Source of the DNA: Vibrio neptunius
GTDB lineage: Bacteria; Pseudomonadota; Gammaproteobacteria; Enterobacterales; Vibrionaceae
Direction of reading: 5' to 3'
Assembly (NCBI GenBank): GCA_019339365.1
Contig: CP079859.1
Location: forward strand, 744,001-808,000
DNA length: 64,000 nt
This document shows positions 1 to 11,700 of the stretch, in pieces. Made by a program: the position numbers and the translations under genes. The notes below the pieces were generated by a model that did not search any database, was not told the DNA's origin, and worked only from the letters and a program-made list of their open reading frames with translations. Within the stretch, counting starts at the first letter, position 1. Every line of letters starts with the position of its first letter.

Positions 1-1707
1 AGAATCAAACGCTACAAATTCGCTGCCAGTACCTGGGAACTTGTTGCTGTAGGCACGGTAATTATTGGTAGCGATCAGGAAATCTTGTTCCATATCGATT
101 GGCTTACCTTGGTAAGTCAAACCAACAATACGTTCAGCCCCTTCATTGATCTGCTTACAGTCACCATCATATTTGGCTGGCTGAGTGACATCAATTTGGT
201 ATTCAACACCGTCAATGACATCGAAGTTATAAGTACGGAAGCCATCCCAGTCGATCAGCTGCTGTGGCGCAGTGCTGTTAACATCAATCTGTTGGAATTG
301 GCCAGCAGTACACTCCAGCCATTCTTTCACTTCTTTACCCTTGACCTTCATTGCGACAAGCGTGTTCGGGTAAAGGTAAAGGTCTGCTGCATTACGGAAC
401 GTCAACTGACCAGATTCGACTTCAGTAAAGTTTGCGGGATCGTTCTTACGACCACCAGCTTTGAATGGAGCGGCTGCAGAAAGGACTGGAATATCTGACA
501 GATCAGGGTCGCCTTGAATAAAGCGTTCAACGTAATCTTTCTGTGCAAGGTTAACGATTTGTACGGTTGGATCGTCCTGTACAAGAGCTAGGAAGCTGTA
601 CATCACGTCGTTTGCTTTACCGATTGGCTGGTTAACGAAATCGCGCGTACCTTTATGGTCTGTTTCTAGCGCTTTAACCATGTCAGGATCGGCTTTGGCA
701 AGAGACTTCTTAGCCATTTTATCGTAGATAGGACGGGTTTCTGCCTCACCTTTCACAACTGACCACTTGCCATCTTGTTGTTTCAATTCTAGGTCGATAA
801 CACCGACGTGGCTACCCCAACGTCCAGGCATAACCGAAGCGACGCCGTTAATGGTACCTTTTTGGTTATCGACGCCTTGGATGTTGTCAAAACCTTTACC
901 CGGGAAGACCGCATGTGAATGACCAAAGGCGATGGCATCAATGCCTTTGACTTCTGATAAGTAGTAGGTTGAGTTTTCTGCACCTACTTTGTAAGGGTCA
1001 GATGCTACGCCAGAGTGCGGAATGGCAACGATGACATCAGCGCCTTCTTTTTTCATCTGAGGGACAAGCTGTTCTGCTGTCTCTTTGATGTCTTTAGCAA
1101 AGACCTTACCTTCAAGGTTTTTCTTATCCCATACCATGATTTGTGGTGGAACGAAGCCGATGTAGCCGACTTTGATTTGGTGTTCTTTACCATCAATATC
1201 TTTAAATGTGTGCGACTTAATAATGTATGGCTTGAAGTAGTGTTCGCCGGTTTTCTTGTCGAACACGTTAGCGCTAATGTATGGGAAGTCAGCATCGTTG
1301 ATAGTTTCAGCCAAGAACTCTAGGCCATAGTTGAACTCGTGGTTACCGATGTTACCCACATCGTAGTTAAGTTGGTTCATGGCTTTGTATACAGGGTGTA
1401 CTTCACCTGGCTTGATGCCTTTCTCTGCCATGTAGTCACCCATAGGACTGCCTTGGATGAGGTCACCGTTATCAACCAGTACACTGTTTTCTACTTCAGC
1501 CTGAGCTTGCTTCACTAGTGTGGCTGTACGAGTCAGTCCTATCTTCTGGGTCGGTTTATCTTTGTAGTAGTCGTAGTCCATGACGTTAGTGTGAATATCC
1601 GTGGTTTCTACGATACGTAACTTGATCGTTTCAGCCATAGTAGGGCCTGCCATAGTTAGCATGCCACCAAGTACAGCAATCGAAAGGGGGTTCACTGCGA
1701 CTTTCAT
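1..1707 (-). CDS. cpdB: 2',3'-cyclic-nucleotide 2'-phosphodiesterase/3'-nucleotidase, C-terminus cut by window edge
   Basis: The open frame runs from an ATG at 1707 to the window edge (569 codons, no stop), so the C-terminus is missing; family members are about 650 residues. An N-terminal signal peptide is followed by the metallophosphatase motifs [22 protein letters not shown] and IAFGHSHA, and then the start of the 5'-nucleotidase C-terminal domain. The family is periplasmic. It hydrolyses 2',3'-cyclic nucleotides and 3'-nucleotides and so lets the cell use external nucleotides. The gene is divergent from the sulfur operon that starts at 1966. I identified it by spot-translating several segments, all in one frame. 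Confidence 0.95.
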   Translation of the reverse strand, partial: MKVAVNPLSIAVLGGMLTMAGPTMAETIKLRIVETTDIHTNVMDYDYYKDKPTQKIGLTRTATLVKQAQAEVENSVLVDNGDLIQGSPMGDYMAEKGIKPGEVHPVYKAMNQLNYDVGNIGNHEFNYGLEFLAETINDADFPYISANVFDKKTGEHYFKPYIIKSHTFKDIDGKEHQIKVGYIGFVPPQIMVWDKKNLEGKVFAKDIKETAEQLVPQMKKEGADVIVAIPHSGVASDPYKVGAENSTYYLSEVKGIDAIAFGHSHAVFPGKGFDNIQGVDNQKGTINGVASVMPGRWGSHVGVIDLELKQQDGKWSVVKGEAETRPIYDKMAKKSLAKADPDMVKALETDHKGTRDFVNQPIGKANDVMYSFLALVQDDPTVQIVNLAQKDYVERFIQGDPDLSDIPVLSAAAPFKAGGRKNDPANFTEVESGQLTFRNAADLYLYPNTLVAMKVKGKEVKEWLECTAGQFQQIDVNSTAPQQLIDWDGFRTYNFDVIDGVEYQIDVTQPAKYDGDCKQINEGAERIVGLTYQGKPIDMEQDFLIATNNYRAYSNKFPGTGSEFVAFDS

Positions 1708-1896
1708 TTTTAAGCTCCGATAGCGTTATTGTGAGACGCTGCATAATGTAACAAAACGTTGTGCAACGAATATTTCACTCAGTAGCAAAGTGTGACACAG
1801 GGCGATTACTTTATGCCGTTCTGCTTAGCAGATCTCATCTAAGTTCAACGGTTATTTACATCGTATTTCGCCCTTATCATGAAAAGGTATAAAAAA

Positions 1897-1914
1897 TGAA
1901 ATTTTAGAATTTCA
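1897..1914. promoter_or_regulatory. inverted repeat upstream of cobA-cysDN, possible regulator site
   Basis: This is a perfect 7-bp inverted repeat with a 4-nt centre (tgaaatt-ttag-aatttca), about 50 bp before the cobA start and next to an AT-rich stretch with a possible -10 (taatat at 1917-1922). The operon downstream belongs to the sulfate-assimilation regulon, which is normally activated by the LysR-type regulator CysB. Assigning the site to CysB is inference, because CysB sites are poorly conserved. Confidence 0.3.
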
Positions 1915-1965
1915 GGTAATATAACTAGAGCGCCATAATGCTTTCAACGACAGGAAAGGAACAAC

Positions 1966-2835
1966 ATGATGGCGAGTAAGGATACAATTTCTCAGTTCCC
2001 ACTTCACAACCCACGAGCCGCGCAAGCGCAGCCTTCTGCTACCGTGAGTATTGGTAAGAGTGTATTGAACTCTGGCGAAGTGGCTCTAATTGGTGCTGGT
2101 CCTGGTGATTTTGAATTGCTGACCATCAAAGCGCTTCGGTTTTTACAGCAGGCGGATGTCGTACTTTACGACTATTTAGTCTCCGATGAAATCATGGCAC
2201 TGGTACCAAGCGATACGATCTTGGTTTGTGTCGGCAAGCGAGCGGGTCATCATAGTGTTCCCCAAGACAAAACCAATCAGCTACTGGTGGACTTTGCTCA
2301 AAGAGGACATCGTGTTGTACGTATTAAAGGTGGTGATCCATTTATCTTTGGTCGTGGTGGCGAAGAGCTGGAAGTTTTGGCAGATGCAGGCGTTTCATTT
2401 CATGTTGTGCCTGGTATTACGGCCGCTGCTGGTGCAACCGCCTATGCAGGTATACCACTGACACACCGCGATTATGCGCAAACAGCGATGTTTATTACAG
2501 GTCACCTTAAAGCTGAAAGTGACCAAATGGACTGGTCAACGCTCGCTCGTGGCAACCAGACTTTGGTGATTTACATGGGGCTAATGAAGTCGGAATACAT
2601 TCAAGGTCAGTTGATTGAACATGGCCGTTCCCCAGAGACTCCAATTGCGATCATCGAACGCGGAACACAATCCTGTCAGAAGGTTTTTAAAGGTCAGCTA
2701 TCACAACTGGCGACCCTTGCTAAAGATGCTGAGTCACCGTCACTGATTGTGATTGGGGAAGTGGTGTCTTTGTCAGAAAAATTAACATGGTTTGGCACAC
2801 AGCAAGAACCATTACAACAGCGCCAATTCGCGTAA
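1966..2835 (+). CDS. cobA: uroporphyrinogen-III C-methyltransferase (siroheme pathway)
   Basis: A 289-residue SAM-dependent methyltransferase that makes precorrin-2 from uroporphyrinogen III, the first step towards siroheme, the cofactor of sulfite reductase CysI. The glycine-rich GAGPGD is near residues 43-48, the [14 protein letters not shown] block near 119-132 and PGITAA near 149. It lacks the CysG N-terminal oxidase/chelatase domain, so it is the stand-alone form. Starts at 1966 and 1969 are both possible after a strong AGGAAAGGA ribosome site. The N-terminal extension of about 35 residues is low in recognisable features. It heads the cysDNC operon, which fits cofactor supply for sulfate reduction. 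Confidence 0.93.
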   Translation: MMASKDTISQFPLHNPRAAQAQPSATVSIGKSVLNSGEVALIGAGPGDFELLTIKALRFLQQADVVLYDYLVSDEIMALVPSDTILVCVGKRAGHHSVPQDKTNQLLVDFAQRGHRVVRIKGGDPFIFGRGGEELEVLADAGVSFHVVPGITAAAGATAYAGIPLTHRDYAQTAMFITGHLKAESDQMDWSTLARGNQTLVIYMGLMKSEYIQGQLIEHGRSPETPIAIIERGTQSCQKVFKGQLSQLATLAKDAESPSLIVIGEVVSLSEKLTWFGTQQEPLQQRQFA

Positions 2836-2893
2836 TACCTATTTATTTTGAATTTGTCAGATGCTCTCAGTGAGCCGCAAAGGAAGCACTAAC

Positions 2894-3802
2894 ATGGACC
2901 AAGAACGTTTAACCCATCTCAAGCAGCTTGAAGCGGAAAGTATTCACATTATCCGCGAAGTTGCCGCGGAGTTTGATAATCCAGTGATGATGTACTCTAT
3001 CGGCAAAGACTCCTCAGTCATGCTGCATCTCGCTCGTAAGGCTTTTTACCCAGGTAAGATACCGTTCCCTTTACTTCATGTTGATACCGACTGGAAGTTC
3101 AAGGAGATGATCACATTCCGCGATAAAACCGCAGAAAAATACGGTTTTGAGCTTTTGGTTCACAAGAACCCAGAAGGCCTTGCGATGGGATGTAGCCCTT
3201 TTACCCATGGTTCTTCTAAGCATACTGACATCATGAAAACTCAGGGCCTCAAACAAGCTTTGGACAAGTATGGTTTTGATGCGGCTTTTGGTGGTGCACG
3301 CCGTGATGAAGAGAAATCTCGTGCGAAAGAGCGAGTTTACTCTTTCCGTGACAAGAACCATACATGGGATCCAAAGAATCAACGCCCCGAGTTATGGCGT
3401 ACTTACAATGGCCAAATCAACAAAGGGGAGAGCATTCGTGTCTTCCCACTTTCAAACTGGACTGAGCTAGATATCTGGCAATACATCTACCTAGAGAACA
3501 TTGAGATTGTGCCACTTTACCTAGCCGATAAGCGCCCAGTTGTTGAGCGCGATGGCATGCTGATCATGGTGGATGATGATCGTATGGAGCTTCAGCCAGG
3601 TGAAAAAATCGAAGAGAAAAGCGTTCGTTTCAGAACACTTGGTTGTTACCCACTGACTGGTGCGATTGAGTCTGAAGCCAATACGCTCACAGGCATTATT
3701 GAAGAGATGTTGGTGGCGACGTCCAGTGAACGACAAGGTAGAGCGATCGACCATGATCAGTCAGGATCGATGGAACTTAAGAAACGCCAAGGTTACTTCT
3801 AA
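2894..3802 (+). CDS. cysD: sulfate adenylyltransferase subunit 2
   Basis: The small catalytic subunit of ATP sulfurylase; with CysN it makes adenosine 5'-phosphosulfate from sulfate and ATP. The PP-loop appears as SIGKDS at residues 35-40. The start at 2894 gives 302 residues, the length of E. coli CysD, and follows an AAAGGAAG ribosome site; an upstream in-frame start at 2861 would add 11 residues without support. cysN follows about 18 bp later, as expected for an obligate heterodimer. Confidence 0.97.
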   Translation: MDQERLTHLKQLEAESIHIIREVAAEFDNPVMMYSIGKDSSVMLHLARKAFYPGKIPFPLLHVDTDWKFKEMITFRDKTAEKYGFELLVHKNPEGLAMGCSPFTHGSSKHTDIMKTQGLKQALDKYGFDAAFGGARRDEEKSRAKERVYSFRDKNHTWDPKNQRPELWRTYNGQINKGESIRVFPLSNWTELDIWQYIYLENIEIVPLYLADKRPVVERDGMLIMVDDDRMELQPGEKIEEKSVRFRTLGCYPLTGAIESEANTLTGIIEEMLVATSSERQGRAIDHDQSGSMELKKRQGYF

Positions 3803-3820
3803 GGATTGAGGATAAAGAAG

Positions 3821-5233
3821 ATGAATAGCGCAGTTGAAGCTCAGCTTGAAGAGCTTGGTATTGAAGGATACCTAAAACAACACCAATACAAATCACTACT
3901 TAGATTCCTCACTTGCGGTTCAGTAGATGATGGTAAAAGTACTTTGATCGGTCGCTTACTGCATGACTCTAAGCAAATTTATGAAGATCAATTAGCAGCC
4001 GTTCATAACGATAGCCAACGCGTTGGTACCACTGGATCGCGCCCAGACCTTGCGCTGCTTGTTGATGGACTTCAGGCAGAGCGAGAACAAGGGATCACTA
4101 TTGATGTGGCTTACCGTTACTTCTCAACTCAGAAACGTAAGTTCATCATTGCTGATACTCCAGGGCACGAGCAGTATACGCGCAATATGGCGACAGGGGC
4201 ATCGACCTGTGATCTCGCAGTGATCTTGATTGATGCACGCAAAGGCGTGCTGGATCAAACTCGCCGTCACTCTTTCATCTCAAACCTGCTGGGCCTTAAG
4301 CATTTCGTGGTAGCAGTAAACAAAATGGATCTGGTTGAGTACTCACAGCAACGCTTTGAAGAGATCCGTGACGAATATCTATCGTTTGCAGAAAACCTTC
4401 AGGGTGAAACGGATATTCAGATCATTCCGCTGTCTGCTCTTGAGGGCGACAACGTGGTAGAAGCGAGCGAGAAACTTAGCTGGTTTGAAGGACCATCGCT
4501 ACTTGAACTTCTAGAAAACGTCGATGTGGATCAGGTCAAAGAAGAAGGTGATTTCCGTTTCCCTGTTCAATATGTGAATCGTCCAAACCTCGACTTCCGT
4601 GGATTTGCCGGCACGATTGCCTCAGGAAATGTCAAAGTGGGTGACCGCATCAAAGCTTTGCCTTCAGGTAAGAGTTCGCAAGTGGCTCGCATTGTGACTT
4701 TTGATGGCGATATCGAGCAAGCTCAAGCGGGCCTAGCGGTGACACTAACATTAGAAGATGAGATCGATATTAGCCGTGGTGATTTGATCGTACTTGAGAA
4801 TGCTCAGGTTGAGTCAAGTAACCGACTGCTTGCTAATGTGGTGTGGATGACAGAGCAGCCATTGCAGGCCGGCCGCGATTATGATGTGAAGATTGCGGGC
4901 AAGAAGACTGTGGGTCGTGTTGAAGCCATTCGCCACCAGTACGACATCAACAACTTGTCTATGCGCAAGGCAGAAGAGCTACCTCTGAACGGTATTGGTT
5001 TGTGTGAGTGGACATTGAATGAGTCAGTAGCCATCGACAATTACGATGCTGTGCAGGATACCGGTGGCTTTATCATCATCGATCGCTTGACCAACGTGAC
5101 GGTAGGTGCGGGGTTGGTACGTGATGCTCTGGCTGAACGTCAACGTTCTCCTCAAGAGCGCATGGGGGCTTTTGAAACTGAGCTAAAAGCGCTGATTCTT
5201 AAACATTTCCCTGAGTGGGATGCGAAAATCTAA
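3821..5233 (+). CDS. cysN: sulfate adenylyltransferase subunit 1 (GTPase)
   Basis: The GTPase subunit of ATP sulfurylase; GTP hydrolysis drives APS synthesis by CysD. The P-loop GSVDDGKST is at residues 33-41, followed by the switch region DTPGHEQYT, the NKMD specificity motif and EF-Tu-like beta-barrel domains. The ATG at 3821 gives 470 residues, close to E. coli CysN (475); an upstream TTG at 3806 is less likely. No CysC kinase domain is fused to it, and cysC is a separate gene downstream. Confidence 0.97.
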   Translation: MNSAVEAQLEELGIEGYLKQHQYKSLLRFLTCGSVDDGKSTLIGRLLHDSKQIYEDQLAAVHNDSQRVGTTGSRPDLALLVDGLQAEREQGITIDVAYRYFSTQKRKFIIADTPGHEQYTRNMATGASTCDLAVILIDARKGVLDQTRRHSFISNLLGLKHFVVAVNKMDLVEYSQQRFEEIRDEYLSFAENLQGETDIQIIPLSALEGDNVVEASEKLSWFEGPSLLELLENVDVDQVKEEGDFRFPVQYVNRPNLDFRGFAGTIASGNVKVGDRIKALPSGKSSQVARIVTFDGDIEQAQAGLAVTLTLEDEIDISRGDLIVLENAQVESSNRLLANVVWMTEQPLQAGRDYDVKIAGKKTVGRVEAIRHQYDINNLSMRKAEELPLNGIGLCEWTLNESVAIDNYDAVQDTGGFIIIDRLTNVTVGAGLVRDALAERQRSPQERMGAFETELKALILKHFPEWDAKI

Positions 5234-5253
5234 CCGAGCGGAGCAGGTAAAGC

Positions 5254-6981
5254 ATGATGTGGCAGCAAGGATTCGTGCTGGCTGTGTTGTTGGGTATTAT
5301 TGCATGCCTGATTACAACACGAATTAAGCCAAGTTTCATATTTGCAGGAGGAGCGTTTATTGCTTTTCTTGCTGGGATGATTGAGATTGGCGATGTTGCC
5401 ACTAACTTTACCAATTCGTCTTTGTTAACGCTGGTTTTGTTGATCCTTGCCTCTAGCGCGTTGGAAAAAACCAGATTGATCAGTTGGGTCAGTCGTTCAT
5501 TGTCGACAGGTAAGCTTGGTACAGTCGTGGCCAAACTGGGTTTGTCGACGGCGCTTCTGTCGTCGTTCACTAATAATACTGCTGTGGTTGTCTCTCTTAT
5601 CGGTGCTATCAAGCGGAATCAAGCTCATGCACCCTCTAAGCTACTTATTCCACTCTCTTACACTGCGATCCTTGGTGGCACATTGACTTTGATCGGTACT
5701 TCTACCAACTTGATCATCAATAGCTTTGTAGAAGATGCTGGACTGCCGAGCCTTGGCTTTTTTACTCCGACTATGATCGGGTTGTCCGTACTGGTAGGTG
5801 GACTATTGGTCTTGATCCCGCTCAGCTATTTACTTCCTAGTTATGAAGAGCATCAGCAGGAAGAGTTGCCCTATTTTCTTGAAGCGATTGTAGAGCCAGG
5901 CTCGCCTTTAGTGGGGAAAAGCATCAGTGAGAACAACCTGCGTGCATTGAGAAAACTGTTTCTAGCTGAAGTGGTACGTGGTGGTAAAACCATGCCATCG
6001 GTGGAACCGGATTTTGTTTTACAGTCTAAAGATCGCTTATTGTTCTGTGGTGATATTGAAAGCGTTGCAACACTTCAGGAAATTCAAGGGCTGACACTGT
6101 TCGGTCAACATCACCTTAACGGTCAGAGTTTTGTTGAAGTGGTAGTGAGCTCTTCGGCTAGCTTCTGCAATAATACCCTCAAATCCATTCATTTTCGTGA
6201 TCGCTTTGATGCAGTGGTGGTCGCAATTCGTCGCGGCCATGAAAGGTTGCAGGGTGGGTTGGGCAACATAGAACTCAACGCGGGGGACACCTTAGTCTTG
6301 GTGCCAGGCAAGCGTTTTGAGCAGGAACGTAAGACGCACCGTAAAGAGTTTGTTTTGGTCAATGACTTGGATTCGAGTGCTCGTCTTGATGCCAATAAAT
6401 CAAGTTTGGTTTTACTTGGATTTGTAGGAGTGATTGGCGCCGCGTTACTGAATGTTTTGCCATTGATTAAAGGTCTATCGATTTTTCTCCTAGCCGCTAT
6501 TTTTTTCGGTGTGATTCAGATGGGAGAGCTTAGGCGTCGTTTCCCTGTCGATATCATCGTCATTGTGGGCTCTGCCCTAACCATTGCACAATTGATGATG
6601 TCTTCTGGCTTATCTGCCACATTGGGCGAGATGTTTATGCAGACATTTAATGGCTGGGGAGCGTTTGGGGCTTTGGTCGCGACTTATCTATTTACGCTAA
6701 TACTGACTGAACTAGTGACCAATAATGCTGCTGCTGCGCTTGCGTTTCCACTGGGCTACAGTATGGCTATTGGGTATGGCGTCGATCCTATGCCATTCAT
6801 CATGGCGGTGCTATTTGGTGCCAGCGCCAGTTTTATTTCACCTTATGGTTACCAGACCAACTTACTTGTATACAGCGTAGGTAACTATAAGCTTGCAGAT
6901 TACATCAGAGTCGGCATCCCCGTTTCCATCGTTTACTCGGTGTTGGTATTGACTTTGATTCCTCAATTTTTCCCGTTTTAA
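5254..6981 (+). CDS. SLC13/SAC1-type permease with two TrkA-C domains, in the cys operon
   Basis: A 575-residue membrane protein of the ion-transporter/SLC13 superfamily. N- and C-terminal membrane halves flank a hydrophilic centre (about residues 205-370) that looks like two TrkA-C (RCK-C) ligand-binding domains. Paired re-entrant motifs are visible: NNTAVVV with [11 protein letters not shown] in the first half, and [11 protein letters not shown] with SPYGYQTNL in the second. Its place between cysN and cysC, with short gaps on both sides, makes an oxyanion such as sulfate the likely substrate. That is inference from context; the sequence alone does not fix the ion. Confidence 0.85.
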   Translation: MMWQQGFVLAVLLGIIACLITTRIKPSFIFAGGAFIAFLAGMIEIGDVATNFTNSSLLTLVLLILASSALEKTRLISWVSRSLSTGKLGTVVAKLGLSTALLSSFTNNTAVVVSLIGAIKRNQAHAPSKLLIPLSYTAILGGTLTLIGTSTNLIINSFVEDAGLPSLGFFTPTMIGLSVLVGGLLVLIPLSYLLPSYEEHQQEELPYFLEAIVEPGSPLVGKSISENNLRALRKLFLAEVVRGGKTMPSVEPDFVLQSKDRLLFCGDIESVATLQEIQGLTLFGQHHLNGQSFVEVVVSSSASFCNNTLKSIHFRDRFDAVVVAIRRGHERLQGGLGNIELNAGDTLVLVPGKRFEQERKTHRKEFVLVNDLDSSARLDANKSSLVLLGFVGVIGAALLNVLPLIKGLSIFLLAAIFFGVIQMGELRRRFPVDIIVIVGSALTIAQLMMSSGLSATLGEMFMQTFNGWGAFGALVATYLFTLILTELVTNNAAAALAFPLGYSMAIGYGVDPMPFIMAVLFGASASFISPYGYQTNLLVYSVGNYKLADYIRVGIPVSIVYSVLVLTLIPQFFPF

Positions 6982-6991
6982 GGACAGAATT

Positions 6992-7608
6992 ATGACCACG
7001 GAAGCGCCGACCAAAGAAGAAAACATCGTTTGGCATCAGCATAATATTGATAAGGCTTTCAGAGCAGAGTTAAAACAACAAAAACCCGTTGTGCTTTGGT
7101 TTACCGGTTTATCTGGGGCAGGGAAGTCGACGGTTGCCGGCGCGTTGGAAAACAAGCTTGCAGAACTGGGTTATCACACCTACCTGCTGGATGGTGACAA
7201 TGTGCGTCATGGTTTGTGCAGTGATCTGGGCTTCTCCGAGCAAGATCGTCGTGAGAATATTCGCCGTATTGGTGAGTTGGCTAAACTGATGGCTGATGCT
7301 GGTTTAATTGTTTTGTCGGCTTTTATTTCACCGCATCGTGCAGAGCGTCAACTGGTAAGGGATTTACTGCCAGAAGGGGAGTTTCTTGAAGTCTTTGTCA
7401 ATACCTCATTGGAAGTATGTGAACAACGCGATCCTAAAGGGCTGTACAAAAAGCTCGCTCGGGAGAGATCACTAATTTCACTGGGATTGACTCGACATAT
7501 GAGAAGCCACTGAGCCCTGAGATTAACTTGCTTTCGGGTGAGAAGTCCATTGATGCGCTGGTGGAGGATTGTCTAGCTGTACTGAAACAAAGAAACATCA
7601 TCGCATAA
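6992..7608 (+). CDS. cysC: adenylyl-sulfate kinase, interrupted by a 1-base deletion
   Basis: APS kinase phosphorylates APS to PAPS, the substrate of CysH. The P-loop GLSGAGKST is at residues 39-47, followed by DGDNVRHGL and FISPHR, all intact. After GLYKK the given frame runs off-family and stops at 7513. Restoring one G at about 7453 (aagctcgc to aaggctcgc) gives [13 protein letters not shown] and a normal C-terminus ending KQRNIIA at 7608, about 205 residues in all. It is the last gene of the cobA-cysDN-permease-cysC operon and is followed by a terminator. A sequencing error is more likely than gene loss. Confidence 0.93.
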
Positions 7609-7610
7609 AT

Positions 7611-7636
7611 AAAAAGCTTCCCAAGGGAAGCTTTTT
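7611..7636. terminator. bidirectional terminator between cysC and cheX
   Basis: A perfect 12-bp stem (aaaaagcttccc / gggaagcttttt) with a 2-nt centre. The A run and T run let it work for the converging cysC (+) and cheX (-) transcripts. Confidence 0.9.
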
Positions 7637-7654
7637 ATTTATCTGTAAGGTGTG

Positions 7655-8116
7655 TTACTCGAAACAAATTTCGATAAACGCATTACCCCATTGAGATGTG
7701 AACGGCATGATGATGATCGCGCCTTCACATTTGTGTCGGATAGTGTGGCCTTTGCCCGATACGACGATGGGTGTTGCCATATCAAAATCGAAGCCGCTTT
7801 CAGAAAGGATGCGTTTTGCACCGCCAGCGACCATATTAGTGATCTCACCAACCATGTCGGTAATTTCGTCATTTAAACCGTTAGGGCGTTCGCCTAACAT
7901 GTTCTGCATGATTTCCAGAGCCAGATTTTCATCGAATGTGATAGACATAGAACCGCGTGTCTGCTGACCTACCATCCCAATTAAACCTGAAACATCACCA
8001 CGAGCAATCTCATCTTTTTTTACTCGAGGTTTCTGTGGCTTCAATTCCAGAGAAGCCATCGTTTTTAGAACGTTCATCAGAGAAGCTAAAAACGGGTTTA
8101 CAAATTCAGCGCGCAT
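7655..8116 (-). CDS. cheX: chemotaxis protein CheX
   Basis: A 153-residue protein of the CheC/CheX/FliY phosphatase family, which dephosphorylates CheY-P. The family's helix motif of the form E-x2-N-x2 is visible in DMVGEITNMVAGG (about residues 88-100), with the conserved E and N. The gene lies 15 bp after zur on the same strand and probably shares its transcript. A chemotaxis phosphatase paired with a zinc regulator is unexpected, but I cannot say from the sequence whether this has meaning. Confidence 0.9.
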   Translation of the reverse strand: MRAEFVNPFLASLMNVLKTMASLELKPQKPRVKKDEIARGDVSGLIGMVGQQTRGSMSITFDENLALEIMQNMLGERPNGLNDEITDMVGEITNMVAGGAKRILSESGFDFDMATPIVVSGKGHTIRHKCEGAIIIMPFTSQWGNAFIEICFE

Positions 8117-8131
8117 AATCTTCTTCTATTC

Positions 8132-8596
8132 TTATTCCGTCTGTTCACTTGAACATGACTGACAAATTCCATGAGATTCAATCACGTGGTTTGTGATCGT
8201 AAAGCCATGTTTTTCAGCATTATCCTTTAGCAAGGCTACCAAACTATCATCTTGAAGTTCAATAACATTGCTGCACTTGTCGCAAATCAGTAAATGTGAG
8301 TAGTGCTTATGAGCATTGCAAGAGCTGCACTGAATAAAACTGTTAGTGGATTCAACACGATGTATAAATCCTTGCTCCAAGAGAAAGTCGAGTGCGCGAT
8401 ACACGGTCGGTGGTTTCGCCTGAGGTTCACTCTGCTTCAGCTCTTCCAGTAACTCGTATGCACTTGACGATTTAGGACTGGAACAAATCAGCTCAAAAAC
8501 CCTTTTTCTTTGAGGAGTAAGTCTAACTCCTCGCGATGCACACATTTCTTCAATTTGCTTTAGTAGCTTGTGGTCCAAATTTTTCACCATAACCAT
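8132..8596 (-). CDS. zur: zinc uptake regulator, Fur family
   Basis: A 154-residue Fur-family repressor. An N-terminal winged helix (RLTPQRKRVFELI, PPTVYRALDFLLEQGFIHR) is followed by a metal-binding domain with two cysteine pairs, CSSC/CDKC in the middle and CQSC at the C-terminus, plus the His-rich HKHYSHLLI. The spacing and the C-terminal CQSC are Zur-like rather than Fur-like. With zinc bound it should repress zinc-uptake genes. Starts at 8596 and 8590 are both possible. cheX follows directly. Confidence 0.92.
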   Translation of the reverse strand: MVMVKNLDHKLLKQIEEMCASRGVRLTPQRKRVFELICSSPKSSSAYELLEELKQSEPQAKPPTVYRALDFLLEQGFIHRVESTNSFIQCSSCNAHKHYSHLLICDKCSNVIELQDDSLVALLKDNAEKHGFTITNHVIESHGICQSCSSEQTE

Positions 8597-8756
8597 TGGA
8601 CTTTAATAATAATATACCATTTCTCGATGGATTTCGTTTATCAAGAGGCATTTTCTGATAATACAGTCAGTGAGTTAACCACTCTCGATGTGGTTAGGGC
8701 AACTGGAGCTGCTTTGAGTGTTATAAGTTACCTTATCTGTTAATAAAACGATACTG

Positions 8757-11700
8757 CTACGGCGCATTGGTATTACTCACTTTGTGCGCTCTGTTGGATA
8801 AAATCTCCTGCCCCAAGTCAAAATCAAACTCTTCCAACGCATTATTTAGCTGGGCGAAGTCAGACTCAGACAACCCAACCGAAGAGCTTGATGCAATATC
8901 TTCCATAATAGACAGTGCTTGAGTGTCGTTTTCATCTACGGCTTGTTTGAGCTGATCAAACAAATCCTGATTGAAAATACCATTTGCAGCAGATACCGCA
9001 GGCTTTTCACTGTGGAGTTCGCTGGCGTGGATATTCTCGACCAGTGCGGTGAGTGATTTAAGCATTCTTTGGCGTAAGTCTTGATTTGTGCTGTCGTGCT
9101 CCAGCTCTTGGCAAAGCTCGTGCAGCGAAGTCGCTCCTATATTGCCAGCGACCCCTTTGAGAGAGTGAATATTGCGTTTGCGTGTTGCACTGTCTTCGTC
9201 GGTGACAGCGGCTTCTACAGCGTTGGTATCTGCATAGGTGCTGGCAAAGCGCAGAATGAGCTTGATGTACAAATCGGCATGGCCACTCGCACGGGTTAGG
9301 CCTGAAGTCATATCAAGACCAGTAATAACGGGGACTCGGCCAGTAGAGTGTTCTGCTCCCGTAACCAGTTGTTGTGGGTGTTTAGGTGTAATCCATTTTG
9401 CCAAAGTACTGAACATGGCGCCGACATCAATAGGTTTGGCGATGATGTCATTCATGCCCGCCTTCTTCGCTTTTTCTTTATCGCGTTCCATGATGTTAGC
9501 CGTCATGGCGATGATTGGGATGTGTTTATCATCCAGTTTTTGACGTATGAATTCTGTGGCTTCATAGCCATCCATGACTGGCATCTGACAGTCCATTAAA
9601 ATGCCATCGAAGTCATGGCTCTTATACAGTTCGATCGCTACCTGACCATTTTCAGCGATCGTCACGTGTACTTGTTGGCCTTCAAGTAGCTCGGTGGCCA
9701 GCTCTTGGTTAATCTCATTGTCTTCGACTAGTAGCAATTTTGCACCAGCTAGCTGTTGGGCATTGGCCAGTTGTGTTTGCTCTTCAACATCACTGCGGCT
9801 TACACGACTGCCTTCAACGCCATAAAGTGTCACTATTGCATCGAACAGATGTGAAGAGGTGACAGGCTTGTCTAGGATTGATGGCGGTGTTAACTGGCGA
9901 TTGACGAAGGCATCGGTCAGTTCTTCACGGCCATAAGCTGTCAGCATTAAGAGTTTTGGTTGTTCAGGCTCAGCCAGTCTGTCCCACATGATTTCTGCTA
10001 AATCGATACCGTCTTTGACCGGCATCTGCCAGTCAGAAATCACTAAATCATAAGGTTGCTTGTTGGTGATGGCTTCTTCTAACTCATCAAGCGCGCTATC
10101 GACATTGTTGACGCTGGTGGTTTCAAACTGAAGGGATTCGAGAATATCTTCCACAATCAGTCTAGCGCTGGCGTTGTCATCGACCACCAGAATTTTCAGC
10201 TGACCGAGTTCTTTCGGTATCAACAATTGTTCTTGTTTCAATGCATGGCTGACACCTAATTGAACGGTGAAGGTGAACGTCGATCCCTTACCTTGTTCGC
10301 TTGTTACACCAATGTCACCGCTCATCAATTGACAAAGTTCTTTACTGATCGCCAACCCGAGCCCGGTACCGCCATATTTGCGTGTGGTTGAACTATCGGC
10401 CTGAGTAAACTTGTTGAACAGTTTATTACACTGCTCTGGAGTCATGCCAATACCGCTATCTGTTACAGAGAATTTGAGAGTGATGTTGCTGCCGTTTTTC
10501 TTCTCCAAAGCAATACTGACTTTGATCTCACCTTGTTCAGTGAATTTCACTGCATTGTTGGCTAGGTTAATTAAGATCTGACCTAGACGTAGAGGATCGC
10601 CAACAAGTGCGGTTGGTACGTCGCGATCAATGTGGATCAATAATTCCAGCCCACGTTCAGACGCGCGTAGACCAACGAGATTGGAAACATTATCGAGAAC
10701 ATTCTCTAGGTGGAAGTCTACGTTTTCGATATCCAGTTTACCCGCTTCGATCTTTGAGAAGTCTAAGATATCGTTGATTAAACCGAGCAGGGAATCGGCG
10801 GAAAGCTTCACTTTCTGAATGTAGTTACGTTGAGCCTTGGAAAGCTCCGTTTTGAGTGCAAGATAGCTCATGCCGATAATGGCATTCATCGGTGTGCGGA
10901 TCTCGTGGCTCATGTTGGCTAAGAAGTCTGACTTGGCTTTGTTTGCAGCATCGGCATCGTCTCTTGCCAACGCTAGCTTATCGGCAAAACGTTCCAGTGC
11001 TGTATGAGATTTATGGGCGAGTAAACCCAGCAGCAGTAAAGTCACGACAAAGATACCGCCACCAATCGCTAGATAGCTGGCAATAGCACCGGAATTTTCC
11101 ACCGTATTTAGCTGCTCTTGGTAAACGGGTTGAATGAAAGATTGTAGTTGGTCGTAGGTTGTTTCTAACTGGGCGATCTGCTGTGAGGTAATACTGCGTG
11201 CTGAAGTTAATTGATTGAACAACGTATAGTAGCTGTTGGTCAGTGTGTGTATTTTGTCGACATTGATTTTTTCTTCATCGGTCGGCACTTGAGCTGATAG
11301 GCCATCGAGAAGGCGCAGTGAATATTCCAGATAATCATTGACTTGGTCAGCAATCGTTTTCTGGCGTGTTGGTGAAAGTGACAGTGAATAGTCGCGATCG
11401 AGTTGTTGTGCTTCACTGATCGAAGATTGAAGAACAAGTAAATTAGAGCTGACAGCAAGACGCTCACTAATGGCAATCTGAGAGCTTGAAACGGCCTGTT
11501 GCGATGCTCGGAGAATGTCTTGAAGGTGATTTCTTAAGTCAGTGGCTGAACGAGCCAGTTCGTCACCAGAACGGTTTACTTGATTGAGAATACTTTGCTG
11601 GAGCTTTTCACCAACATTAGACCAGCTTCTTAACTGAACGAGGGCGCTGAGATAGCGGTTTTTAGCATTGTTGACTAAAGTCAGTTTATTGATGCTGGCT

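Noticed and set aside
1770..1810. CRP site upstream of cobA/cpdB (tgtgacacagg)
   Set aside because: Only one half-site matches; the TCACA half is missing at the right spacing.
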